Shown piece after piece: positions 32,937 through 41,139 of a stretch of DNA of 57,321 nucleotides. The notes beneath the pieces are model-generated. The model was not told where the DNA came from. It ran no database searches and saw only the letters and a program-made list of their open reading frames with translations. Position 1 is the first letter of the stretch, and every line of letters starts with the position of its first letter. The position numbers and the translations under genes were made by a program. The DNA lies in the NCBI GenBank assembly GCA_949287225.1, contig CASEFP010000149.1, forward strand, positions 1 to 57,321, written 5' to 3'. Origin of the DNA: an uncultured Lentisphaeria bacterium. GTDB lineage: Bacteria > Verrucomicrobiota > Lentisphaeria > Victivallales > UBA1829.

Positions 32937-35873
32937 TCACTTCATCAGGGTAAGTGTGCCGAATGTATTGATCTGATGATGTTTTCCCCCGCCCCAGGAG
33001 CTGTATTCGCGAGGCGTGCCGGCGCGCGGCGAATACTCCCGGATGAACATGGCGCGGATCCGGTTGTCCGCATTGATGTCGCACCGGATCGTCCGGAGCG
33101 GAATTTTCAGGACGGTTTCCCAGCGGTCGGACAGCATCCGTGCGGAGGACTCCCATTTCCCGTTCCATTTCCGGTCATAATTGCGGACGTCGCCGCGCTT
33201 GTTCTCCGGATCGACAGCAAAAAGGTAATAGACCCCCTGTGCGCTGTTGTCGCAGAGAAACACCTCCAGATGGTCGTCCTCGGCCACCTTCTCGGAGCTG
33301 CCCGCGGGAATCGGGAGAATTTTGATGTTTTTCATGTCCGGATCCTGGAAAACGCAGGATATGTAAAGATTCTCCGCATCATGGAAAAGTTTGAGTGTGC
33401 TTTTCACTCTGGAGCCTTCCGCGGGGGTCATGCTTTTCCGGAAACCGTTCACGACAGCGGCCCCCTCCCAGACGGAACTGTCGAAGGTGACCGCTCCCTT
33501 CGGACGGATCAGAGGAACGGCCAGAGCGGGAGTCTTGATCGAGCGCGCTTCGGAGATGAGTTCCTCGAAACGGTTCCGCAGCAGGCGGATCATCTCGGCA
33601 GAAACGGGGTGGCGGACCAGCTTCGCCGCCTTCTCCAGATGGGTGCGGAGCTGATTTTCCAGGCCGGAATCAATTATATGGCGCTGCGTGAGGAGCACGC
33701 CGCTGTCGCCAAGCGTGGAAGTCGCCTCATTCCGGAAGAAGTCCGCGCGAAGAAGCCCGTAAAACCGCTCAATTTCGGGTGCGGCTTCCCGGAATGTCCT
33801 GCGGATGAAATACTTGCGCAGCTGTTCCGGATCACGGCCGGGATCCCACATCTGGTGGGCCATCACCCAGTATTCCACGGCGGAATAGTCCAGGATCTTA
33901 AGAAAGGCCGCGTGCCGTTCCTTTCCCCATCGGCCCGGATATTCGCTGGCAAGACAGCTCCAGTAAGGAAACATGACAGGGAAATCAAACCGTTTCACTT
34001 CCGCCAGCGGGCGCGGGAACGCCATGCCGAGTGTAAAATATTCGTAAACGTCCACATGCCGGCTTTTTCTGCTCCAGGCCTGAAGGCGCTTGAGCCAGAA
34101 TTCGTTTTCCGGACTGAAGATCGGGCGTTTGTCATTCGGACGCACATACGGGGCAAATTCAGGACGGATCGCTTCATGAATATCGCAGTCCGGCACCGGG
34201 GCTGTGGAGAAATAGGCCAGAGTCCGCAGATACATCTTCGGAAACTCCTTCCGGATCGCCGCGGCAAGACGGTTCATGAACAGGAAATACTGCGTGGAAC
34301 GGAAATTCTCGTCTTCACGCATCAGCATCTTTCCGCTCTTACCCCGAATCGGTGCGACACAGTTCGGGCATTCGCAGGCCTCCCAGGTGTCGTCGAGGCT
34401 GATATAGATGCATTCCGTGTCATCGGGTGCGCGGCGCAAAATGTCCAGAACATTTTCCGTATAGACTTTTTCCATATCCCGGTTCGTGAAGCAGAGCTGT
34501 GCCCACTTTTTACGTTTGCCGTTTACAAGCGAATAATATTCCGGATGCTCCTTGAAATATTTTTCCGGCGGCAGGTAGAGGGCCGAGACATTGTGAGCGA
34601 ACGCGAACTGATTCAGATAGTTGCCCCATTTTCGTTTGCCCGGATTGCGGTAGGAGATGTCTCCGCCGCCTCCGCCCTGATAATAGTTGCAGAGATTCCG
34701 CGCCAGCCATTTGTATGTCGCGGTCGCCTGATAGCCGTGGGCGCGGAGCGCCGGGCGGGACAATGCGTCTCCCCATGCCGCATCAAGGTCTTTTTTCTCG
34801 GAATACACCGTGAAGTCCTCATTTCCCTCGACATCGTCTACCGCGCATCCGGGACGCGGCCAGATGATGTCGGTATTGTTCATGAGAAATGCGAAAACGC
34901 CGTTCATCGCCCCCTTTCCCGTGGCGCCGAAGATATAGATTTCATTGCCGAGAGTGCGCACGGCATAGCCGTCGGAACCGGCAAGAGTCCTGAGTTCCTC
35001 TCGGAAGAGGTGCGGAGATCCGGCAATTTTCGGAACGCGTTTCCCTACAAAGATTTTCGTGTTTTTCTTTCCGGAAGGATATGTCAGACTCGGCAGTTCC
35101 GCGCCGGTGATTTTCCGGATCCACATCCGAAGCTCCTCCACGGCGGTCGTGACGCATTCCGGTTCCACTCCGTGATCGGCAATGATTTCCGCACAGGGTT
35201 TCCCGTTGCGGACAAGCGGCAGCGGCGAGGCAAGACGTCCATCCGGCGGCGGTCCCAGATACCGGGAACTGTCAGAATAATCCGGTTGATAGTTTTTCTT
35301 CCATTGGTCGAACGCAAGATTCTGATTCCGGTTTTCGGCGCTCTGCCCGGCATTGGTAAACTCCATGGACCGGATTTCAAAGACAATGCTTTTCCCTTTT
35401 CCAATCTTTTCGGCCGGATAACCGAACGCGGTCTGGATCACCGCTTTCTTGTTCAGATTGGAAAACGGCGTCTCCACCGTCACCCATTGATTTGCCGGCA
35501 GAATCTTCCCTTTCACGACGCCTGGAATATTCCAGAGTTTCCACTGATGTTTCCAGCCCTCGTCATTGAGGCGGAGCCACCCCTCCTGTGTCGCGGCGGA
35601 AGAACGGATCCGGAAACGGATTTTTGTATATTTTTCAACATTCGCGGGCGGAATGAAATTGAAACGCGCCTCGGGATACTTGTCGCCTTTGTCAAGAAAG
35701 GTGATGCGCAGAATCGTATCCGCTCCCGTTCCGCTGCTGGAGAGAACAACCGAGCTGGAGTCGTTGCCGCGGTGCCATTTCGCCGCATTGAGATCAACAC
35801 GCAGAGTTTCCGCGCCGGAAAGCAGCGGCCCCGTCACGGCGAGGAGAAACAGCGATAAAATTTTACGTCTCAT
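32937..35873 (-). CDS. Secreted DUF4838 glycoside-hydrolase-like protein of cassette C
   Basis: A 978-residue secreted protein. The signal peptide is cut near residue 21. Residues about 25-170 are a beta-sandwich that may bind carbohydrate. A GH67/alpha-glucuronidase-like N-domain and the DUF4838 barrel occupy about 215-680 (GVFAFLMNNTDIIWPRPG, then LCFTNRD, then YISLDDTWEACECPNC). A CBM9-like module closes the protein (about 790-975; AENLYISCVFQDP, then DDHLEVFLCDNS). DUF4838 proteins are common in polysaccharide-utilisation loci and are presumed glycosidases. The gene is last in cassette C, 48 nt after the prepilin-like gene. Substrate unknown. Confidence 0.78.
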   Translation of the reverse strand: MRRKILSLFLLAVTGPLLSGAETLRVDLNAAKWHRGNDSSSVVLSSSGTGADTILRITFLDKGDKYPEARFNFIPPANVEKYTKIRFRIRSSAATQEGWLRLNDEGWKHQWKLWNIPGVVKGKILPANQWVTVETPFSNLNKKAVIQTAFGYPAEKIGKGKSIVFEIRSMEFTNAGQSAENRNQNLAFDQWKKNYQPDYSDSSRYLGPPPDGRLASPLPLVRNGKPCAEIIADHGVEPECVTTAVEELRMWIRKITGAELPSLTYPSGKKNTKIFVGKRVPKIAGSPHLFREELRTLAGSDGYAVRTLGNEIYIFGATGKGAMNGVFAFLMNNTDIIWPRPGCAVDDVEGNEDFTVYSEKKDLDAAWGDALSRPALRAHGYQATATYKWLARNLCNYYQGGGGGDISYRNPGKRKWGNYLNQFAFAHNVSALYLPPEKYFKEHPEYYSLVNGKRKKWAQLCFTNRDMEKVYTENVLDILRRAPDDTECIYISLDDTWEACECPNCVAPIRGKSGKMLMREDENFRSTQYFLFMNRLAAAIRKEFPKMYLRTLAYFSTAPVPDCDIHEAIRPEFAPYVRPNDKRPIFSPENEFWLKRLQAWSRKSRHVDVYEYFTLGMAFPRPLAEVKRFDFPVMFPYWSCLASEYPGRWGKERHAAFLKILDYSAVEYWVMAHQMWDPGRDPEQLRKYFIRRTFREAAPEIERFYGLLRADFFRNEATSTLGDSGVLLTQRHIIDSGLENQLRTHLEKAAKLVRHPVSAEMIRLLRNRFEELISEARSIKTPALAVPLIRPKGAVTFDSSVWEGAAVVNGFRKSMTPAEGSRVKSTLKLFHDAENLYISCVFQDPDMKNIKILPIPAGSSEKVAEDDHLEVFLCDNSAQGVYYLFAVDPENKRGDVRNYDRKWNGKWESSARMLSDRWETVLKIPLRTIRCDINADNRIRAMFIREYSPRAGTPREYSSWGGGKHHQINTFGTLTLMK

Positions 35874-35921
35874 GGAAAAATCCTTTTCATTATATTTGTT
35901 TCTGCAATTTTCATTTCCACT

Positions 35922-36647
35922 TCAGTAATTCCACGGCGCATATTCCTGTTCCGTAAATGTCTTTCTGCTGTCCCGGCTCGTGACATGGCCATCCAGAAAG
36001 AGCACGTTGATGCTGTAGCCGTGATCAGGCGAAAGAATCGTCCGGGGAAGCAGGATATGCGTGACGCCCGCCGGATTCAGGCTCCGCAGTGCGCTGCTGT
36101 TGTAGAGTCTCCAGTTGTCCGCCATCTGGACGACCGAGGATGGAGAGGCTTTTTTCAGATCAGAAAGTTTCTTCAGGCACGGAGACACATAGGATGACCA
36201 CTGGTCTTTGTTTTCATACCATGCCGCATCCGAGGCCCCCAGAGCGGGATGATAGGCGTAGCTGACGTTCATGTTGCAGAAATTCCAAGTTGACAGCGGG
36301 TTCCCGTGCGAAGGACAGAGCGTGAGTTTGATCTTTATGGAATCATCGTTGTCCCGTGCCTTCAGATAACCAAATGCTATCAGCATGTCATTCCACGGCA
36401 TGGAGGTGGTGCGGAGCGTTCCCCAGAGCATAACACCGGACATTTTAGCGGGAAAAACATATTCCTTGTAGTCGTTGGAGTAAAACGCATAATACTGTCC
36501 CAGCTGCCGCTGATTGCTCCGGCAGGCGGCGGACCGGCCGGCTTCGCGTGCACGCTCCAGCGCCGGAAGCAGCATCGCAGCCAGAATCGCGATGATCGCT
36601 ATTACAACCAGAAGTTCAATCAAGGTGAATAATTTCCTTTTTCTCAT
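35922..36647 (-). CDS. Prepilin-like H-x9-DG secreted protein of cassette C
   Basis: A 241-residue protein with a six-residue basic leader (MRKRKL) before [28 protein letters not shown] helix residues. The motif H-x9-DG appears near residue 220 (HGYSINV, then LDGHV). The residue before Phe is Leu, not Gly. AGGAGAAAAGAAA lies before the ATG. It is placed between the regulator (56 nt upstream) and the DUF4838 gene, the same order as in cassettes A and B. A binding, display or pseudopilin role is inferred from the fold and position. Confidence 0.8.
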   Translation of the reverse strand: MRKRKLFTLIELLVVIAIIAILAAMLLPALERAREAGRSAACRSNQRQLGQYYAFYSNDYKEYVFPAKMSGVMLWGTLRTTSMPWNDMLIAFGYLKARDNDDSIKIKLTLCPSHGNPLSTWNFCNMNVSYAYHPALGASDAAWYENKDQWSSYVSPCLKKLSDLKKASPSSVVQMADNWRLYNSSALRSLNPAGVTHILLPRTILSPDHGYSINVLFLDGHVTSRDSRKTFTEQEYAPWNY

Positions 36648-36703
36648 TTTCTTTTCTCCTCTGCATATTTGATTTTTTTCATATTTTTTCTCCTGTTTTC
36701 GCG

Positions 36704-37744
36704 TCAGCTGATGAAAGAATCATTGTCGTCGTCGATCGACGGGATGAACGGCGGCACCTTGATGGAGTGCATCGGTTTTCCTTCAATAATGCTGTCCAGC
36801 AGAACCTGTCCCGCCAGAAGCGAGAGACGCGGGAACTTGATCCAGAGAAAATTCCGGTTCTGGCGGTATTTCTTGTGATCGCTCTCCTTGGAAAGGAAAC
36901 CGATGGCCGGCTTGCGGTTGTACGAGGTGCGCCAGACCCAGGAAAGAAAATCCGGCAGCGACGAGTGCTCCATCAGAATTCCATCCACATCGGGGTGCCG
37001 CTGCATGAAGCGTTCGATTTCCTCATTGTAGGTAAAGCGGACATCAACCCGCATGACGGCTTCGGGATAGTTCGATTCCCGCAAAGCTCTCCGGTAGCCG
37101 GCTTCCGCCTGCACAGCGGGATGATAATCGTCCGGGCCGCGGAAGAGCGCAATCTGTTTGCGGCCGTCCTCAATCATGATCCGCGCAAGGCGGTATGCGG
37201 CAAGCTCCAGATCAACGGAAATGACAGGGAGATCGAGCGTGACCCCGGAATTCCCCTGAACAACAATAGGCAGACCAAGAGTTTTCAGCTGAAGAAGAAA
37301 ATCCTCCGTCAGAGAGCCGCCTGTAATGATCCCGATGCAGTTCCGTGAGGCATTCACAACCTCAAGCCCGAATTCCGAAACGGCCACATAGGAAAGCCCG
37401 AGTCCCCGGTCGGCAAGGAAAAAACGGAGACGGTCAATTCCCCATCCCGGAAGATCCTCCTCCTTCTGGAACACGAACACAAACAGAATATTGTTCTGAA
37501 ACTGATCATTCCGGATCTCACGGGCCAGGTAATTGCCCGACCCGTGACGCCGATCAATTAATCCGGCCGCTTCCATATCGGCAAGTGCGTGCCGCATTGT
37601 AATGGAGCTGCACGGCAGACGCTTGACCAGTTCCCGTTCAGAAGGAAGACGGTCTCCAACCTTCAGCCCGGACTCCGCAATGAATTTCATGATCGCAAGC
37701 CGCGCTTTGTTGTATTTCAATTCCCGAAATTTGATTTCCGCCAT
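36704..37744 (-). CDS. GntR-headed transcriptional regulator with LacI-type sensor domain
   Basis: A 346-residue regulator of cassette C. A GntR winged helix covers about residues 10-75 ([18 protein letters not shown], then [11 protein letters not shown]). The sensor half resembles LacI proteins ([14 protein letters not shown], then [10 protein letters not shown]). It is the first gene of the cassette and lies just behind a TTGTTT/TATAAT promoter overlapped by an imperfect palindrome. ATG 37744 is preceded by AGGA. It probably represses its own cassette until an inducer binds. It shares architecture, not close sequence, with the regulators at 2422 and 9075. Confidence 0.82.
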   Translation of the reverse strand: MAEIKFRELKYNKARLAIMKFIAESGLKVGDRLPSERELVKRLPCSSITMRHALADMEAAGLIDRRHGSGNYLAREIRNDQFQNNILFVFVFQKEEDLPGWGIDRLRFFLADRGLGLSYVAVSEFGLEVVNASRNCIGIITGGSLTEDFLLQLKTLGLPIVVQGNSGVTLDLPVISVDLELAAYRLARIMIEDGRKQIALFRGPDDYHPAVQAEAGYRRALRESNYPEAVMRVDVRFTYNEEIERFMQRHPDVDGILMEHSSLPDFLSWVWRTSYNRKPAIGFLSKESDHKKYRQNRNFLWIKFPRLSLLAGQVLLDSIIEGKPMHSIKVPPFIPSIDDDNDSFIS

Positions 37745-37762
37745 ATTTCCTGGTCCATCTTA

Positions 37763-37786
37763 AGTGTTTATATAATTATAATCACT
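37763..37786 (-). promoter_or_regulatory. Imperfect palindromic operator over the -10 box
   Basis: The half-sites AGTGTTTATATA and, on the other strand, AGTGATTATAAT match at 9 of 12 positions (AGTG, then TTATA). The site covers the -10 box of the cassette C promoter, suggesting autoregulation by the regulator. Confidence 0.5.
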
Positions 37787-37803
37787 TTACAAAAAAAAAA
37801 CAA
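37775..37803 (-). promoter_or_regulatory. Promoter of cassette C
   Basis: On the minus strand, TTGTTT (37803-37798) and TATAAT (37780-37775) are 17 bp apart, 31 nt before the regulator's ATG. The hexamers equal those of cassette A. Confidence 0.6.
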
Positions 37804-37910
37804 GAGCTGCAACAAAAAAAAAGAAAAAAAAGCCCCGGCGACATGACAAGACAACAGGTGCGTTCATGGGCAAAGGGGATTTTCTGCAGCGCATGGAAGG
37901 CTGCAAGGAA

Positions 37911-37943
37911 AACGCCCGGGAGTTTTCTCCACGGGCGGTTTTT
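37911..37943 (-). terminator. Intrinsic terminator after the STAS gene
   Basis: CGCCCG (37913-37918) and CGGGCG (37932-37937) pair, with A's and T's on both flanks. On the minus strand the stem is followed by TTTTCC, just after the STAS gene ends at 37954. Confidence 0.65.
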
Positions 37944-37953
37944 CATGAAAAGC

Positions 37954-38451
37954 TTATTTTTTATCGTTGAGTTTGTCCAGATCCTTCTGGACGAAGTCTA
38001 CGACTTTTTCAAACTTGCTGACGTTTTCCTCGTCAACATCCATCAGGGTTTTATGGGCTTCCAGCACAGTCTGCGCATTCTCGATTTTATCGGTATCACA
38101 GCCGGAAGCGCTCGTCTGCGCGTCAAGCGCCACGTCGCCCTCGGAAAAATGAAACAGCTTCTTCAGGCCGAGCCCGAACAGGAGCGATTTGTTCAGGTCG
38201 CCGGCATTGAAGATCGTCATGACGGCGTCAATCTTTTTGGCGCGCAGTCCGAGCATGGCGAGAATCCCCATGAAGGTGCTGTCCATACCGGTGCAGGCGG
38301 CAAGATCCACGTCGATTTTCCTGAAAAGGATGCTTTCCAGACTCTTTGCCAGAGCCCGGATGGGCGGCGCACATTCAAATGTCGCGCGTCCAATCACCCG
38401 GATGCTGTAAATTCCGTCGTTGCTGGAAATCAGAACCTCGGCATTTTTCAT
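37954..38451 (-). CDS. STAS-domain protein (anti-sigma-factor-antagonist-like) with C-terminal extension
   Basis: A 165-residue protein. The first 105 residues form a STAS domain (TFECAPPIRALAKSL, then the phosphorylation-site region CTGMDSTFMGIL with its Ser). The remaining 60 residues are an acidic helical tail. STAS proteins of this kind take part in partner-switching control of sigma factors or in signalling, and are phosphorylated on the Ser by a kinase. No kinase or phosphatase gene is adjacent. It follows alaS by 18 nt and is probably cotranscribed with it. Its output is unknown. Confidence 0.8.
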   Translation of the reverse strand: MKNAEVLISSNDGIYSIRVIGRATFECAPPIRALAKSLESILFRKIDVDLAACTGMDSTFMGILAMLGLRAKKIDAVMTIFNAGDLNKSLLFGLGLKKLFHFSEGDVALDAQTSASGCDTDKIENAQTVLEAHKTLMDVDEENVSKFEKVVDFVQKDLDKLNDKK

Positions 38452-38469
38452 CGTGCACCGTCCTTTCCG

Positions 38470-40251
38470 TTATTTTCCGATGACAGCCTTGATGCGGCGG
38501 ATGCCGCGGCTGGAACTTTCCTCTTTCAGAATCTTGAAACTGACAAGATCGCCCGTGTTCGACGCATGCGGCCCGCCGCAGATCTCCTTGCTGTACGGCC
38601 CCATGGTGTAGACGCGGACCTTTTCGCCGTATTTGTCACCGAAAAGCCCGATGGCGCCCTGCGCGCGCGCCTCCTCGACGCCCATTTCCTCGCATGTGAC
38701 CGGGGTTTTCGACGCAATCGCCGCATTGACCAGTTTTTCCACTTCGGCAAGCTGTTCCGGCGTCATCCTGTCCGGATGCGAGAAGTCGAAACGCAGGCGC
38801 TCCGCGTTGATGTTGGATCCCTTCTGCGCAACATGATCCCCCAGGACCTTCCGCAGCGCGGCGTGAAGCAGATGCGTCGCCGTATGCAGTTTCGCGGACT
38901 CCTCGGAGTGGTCCGCAAGCCCGCCCTTGAACTTCTGTTCCGCGCCTTTGCGCGAGAGTTCCTGATGTTTCGCGTAGGCCTCCTCGTATCCCTTGAGATC
39001 CACCTTGAAGCCTTTTTCCTGCGCCATTTCCACGGTAAGCTCGATCGGGAAGCCGAAGGTCTCATACAGATAGAAGGCGTTCTTGCCGCTGACGACCTTG
39101 TTCTGGATGTGAGCGGGGACGCGCGCGATCAGTTTCTCAAACTCGGCGGTGCCTTTTTCCAGCGCCTGCTGGAACTGCTCCTCCTCGCGCGTGAACTCCT
39201 CCAGAATCTGGCGGGAGTTCGCTTCGAGTTCCGGATAAAATTCCTTGTATTCGCGGATGACGACTTCAGCCAGTTTTGCTGTAAAGAGCCCGTTGACGCC
39301 GATCTTGCGCGCTTCGCGGATCATTCTGCGGACCAGGCGGCGCAGTACATAGGCCTGATCGACCTTGCCCGGCGTGATGCCGTCGGCCATGATGAAGGTC
39401 GCTGCACGGGCGTGTTCGACGACAATCCGCTCGGAGCGGCTCCGCTCCTCTCCGTCCGCATGCGTGACGCCGCGCAGCTGATCCAGTTCCGCGAACAGCG
39501 GAGCAAAGAGCTCGGTATCGTAGCAGCTCTTTTTCCCCTGGAGAATTGCGGTCACGCGCTCGACGCCCATGCCGGTATCGACGTTTTTCTGTGCGAGGGG
39601 TTCAAAGCGCCCGTCCGCGGTTTTATTGTACTGCATAAAAACGTCGTTCCAGATCTCAACCCAGAGTTTGTTTTTGGGATCGAAGGCTTCAGGCGCGGGC
39701 AGCGGTCCGGTCCAGTAAAACATCTCCGTGTCCGGACCGCAGGGGCCGGTCTGTCCGGCGGGACCCCACCAGTTGTCCTCCTTCGGACACTTTGCAATGC
39801 GTTTTTCCGGAATGCCCAGCGAGCGCCATTTATTGAACGCCTCCTCGTCAAAGGGCGCATTCTCGTCTCCGGCGAATACCGTGACCGCCAGCATCTCCAC
39901 TGGGATCCCGAGGCACTCCTTCGAGGTCAGGAACTCAAAGCTGAATTCGATCGCCTCCTGTTTGAAGTAATCGCCGAGCGACCAGTTCCCGAGCATTTCA
40001 AAAAAGGTGAGATGCACGGGATCGCCCACCTCGTCGATGTCGCCTGTGCGGATGCACTTCTGGACATCGGTCAGACGCTTACCCTGCGGATGCTTCCCGC
40101 CGAGCAGATACGGCACAAGCGGATGCATGCCCGCCGTAGTGAAAAGGACGGTGGGATCGTTGTCAGGGATCAGCGATGCGCTTTTAATGACACTGTGACC
40201 TTTGCTCTGGAAAAAGGCAAGATATTTTTTTCTTAAATCATACGCTTTCAT
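38470..40251 (-). CDS. alaS: Alanyl-tRNA synthetase, short form without C-terminal domain
   Basis: A 593-residue enzyme that charges tRNA-Ala. The class II core starts at once (YLAFFQSKGHSV, FTTAGMHPLV, then GPCGPDTEM). The tRNA-recognition region and the editing domain follow, with zinc/editing residues in HTATHLLH and CGGPHASNTGDL. The protein ends right after RRIKAVIG, where most bacterial AlaRS continue for about 280 residues into the coiled-coil and C-Ala (DHHA1) domain. The ATG at 40251 is chosen because the conserved KAYDLRKKYL begins there. The end is clean (STAS gene 18 nt later), so truncation looks natural. Confidence 0.9.
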   Translation of the reverse strand: MKAYDLRKKYLAFFQSKGHSVIKSASLIPDNDPTVLFTTAGMHPLVPYLLGGKHPQGKRLTDVQKCIRTGDIDEVGDPVHLTFFEMLGNWSLGDYFKQEAIEFSFEFLTSKECLGIPVEMLAVTVFAGDENAPFDEEAFNKWRSLGIPEKRIAKCPKEDNWWGPAGQTGPCGPDTEMFYWTGPLPAPEAFDPKNKLWVEIWNDVFMQYNKTADGRFEPLAQKNVDTGMGVERVTAILQGKKSCYDTELFAPLFAELDQLRGVTHADGEERSRSERIVVEHARAATFIMADGITPGKVDQAYVLRRLVRRMIREARKIGVNGLFTAKLAEVVIREYKEFYPELEANSRQILEEFTREEEQFQQALEKGTAEFEKLIARVPAHIQNKVVSGKNAFYLYETFGFPIELTVEMAQEKGFKVDLKGYEEAYAKHQELSRKGAEQKFKGGLADHSEESAKLHTATHLLHAALRKVLGDHVAQKGSNINAERLRFDFSHPDRMTPEQLAEVEKLVNAAIASKTPVTCEEMGVEEARAQGAIGLFGDKYGEKVRVYTMGPYSKEICGGPHASNTGDLVSFKILKEESSSRGIRRIKAVIGK

Positions 40252-40304
40252 TTTTCTAGTTCTTCTCAAGTTTCCTGAATTCGATGTTGCAGATAATTCC
40301 CGGT

Positions 40305-40332
40305 AATATAGCCGCATTGATGCAAGATACAA
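40305..40332 (-). promoter_or_regulatory. Candidate promoter of alaS
   Basis: On the minus strand, TTGTAT (40332-40327) and TATATT (40310-40305) are 16 bp apart, 54 nt before the alaS ATG. The hexamers equal those proposed for the dehydrogenase at 1093. Confidence 0.45.
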
Positions 40333-40444
40333 TCCCTTCACACAAGGATTTTGGTCATAAAATATGAGAATATACTGCTGTTTTCCCGTTCGCTTCTGTA
40401 CTGGATGCCGGCGAATCTTTTTTGAAAATGTTTTCTTACGCCAC

Positions 40445-40473
40445 TTGAAAAACCGGAAAATAAAGTTTAATAT
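40445..40473 (+). promoter_or_regulatory. Promoter of the Lys/Ala-rich secreted protein gene
   Basis: TTGAAA (40445-40450) and TAATAT (40468-40473) are 17 bp apart, 31 nt before the ATG at 40505. Confidence 0.5.
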
Positions 40474-40504
40474 ACAACATACTACCAACAATGGAGATAC
40501 GAAG

Positions 40505-40963
40505 ATGAAAAAATTACTGATTGCTACGATCTCCGCCCTTCTGGCTGTCGGGGCGTTCGCAGATGACCTTACTACAAAATCAGGGCGTGTTTTCAAGAAT
40601 TTTGCAATCATGGGCGCTGCTCCGAATGGAATTCTGATTTTCCATGACAAGGGAAAAACGGTTGTACCCGTCAAAGAGTTCCCGGACGAATACCAGGAAA
40701 AAATCGCGAAATACGTGAAAGAGATTCCCGCCAAACGCAGAGAGGCCGCAAAGCAGAAGGCACTTCAGGCACAGAAAGCCAAACAGGCTGCCGCAGAGAA
40801 GAAAAAACTGGATGCGGCAAAAAAAGCACGCATGAAAAAATACCTTGCAGAAGAAGCCGCACGCAAGAAAAAAGAACAGGATGCGATCAAGGCGGCCAAT
40901 GCGAAAACCGCCGCGAAATCCAGTGAAGGTTTCGGCGACGACATGTTCAAAAAGAACAATTGA
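40505..40963 (+). CDS. Secreted Lys/Ala-rich helical protein
   Basis: A 152-residue protein with a signal peptide (MKKLLIATISALLAVGAFA). Residues about 20-70 form a small beta-rich part (TTKSGRVFKNFAIMGA, then KTVVPVKEFP). From about 75 to 140 it is a Lys/Ala/Glu-rich helix, probably coiled coil. The ATG at 40505 has GGAG upstream and follows a good promoter; an in-frame start at 40364 precedes that promoter. I do not recognise a family. It stands upstream of the ATPase pair, but a 176-nt gap separates it. Confidence 0.72.
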   Translation: MKKLLIATISALLAVGAFADDLTTKSGRVFKNFAIMGAAPNGILIFHDKGKTVVPVKEFPDEYQEKIAKYVKEIPAKRREAAKQKALQAQKAKQAAAEKKKLDAAKKARMKKYLAEEAARKKKEQDAIKAANAKTAAKSSEGFGDDMFKKNN

Positions 40964-41139
40964 AAGTTTTCTGCCTGAAACAGGATTTTGCCGCACGAAT
41001 AGGCGGAACGGAATGATTTGCCGCCGTGCAGGAGGGGTGCCGGGGCGCATGATTTCCTTTCCGAGTCGTGTGTCTCATGCTGGCCGGCCACACGGGAAAT
41101 GCTGACCCGTGAGGCAAAACCGGAAGGAGTTTTTCCGTT

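Noticed and set aside
32976..35858. 960-residue open frame on the plus strand
   Set aside because: Antisense to the DUF4838 gene, no signal peptide or family motif, and no ribosome site.
37843..40236. 797-residue open frame on the plus strand
   Set aside because: Antisense to alaS and the STAS gene, which are certain.
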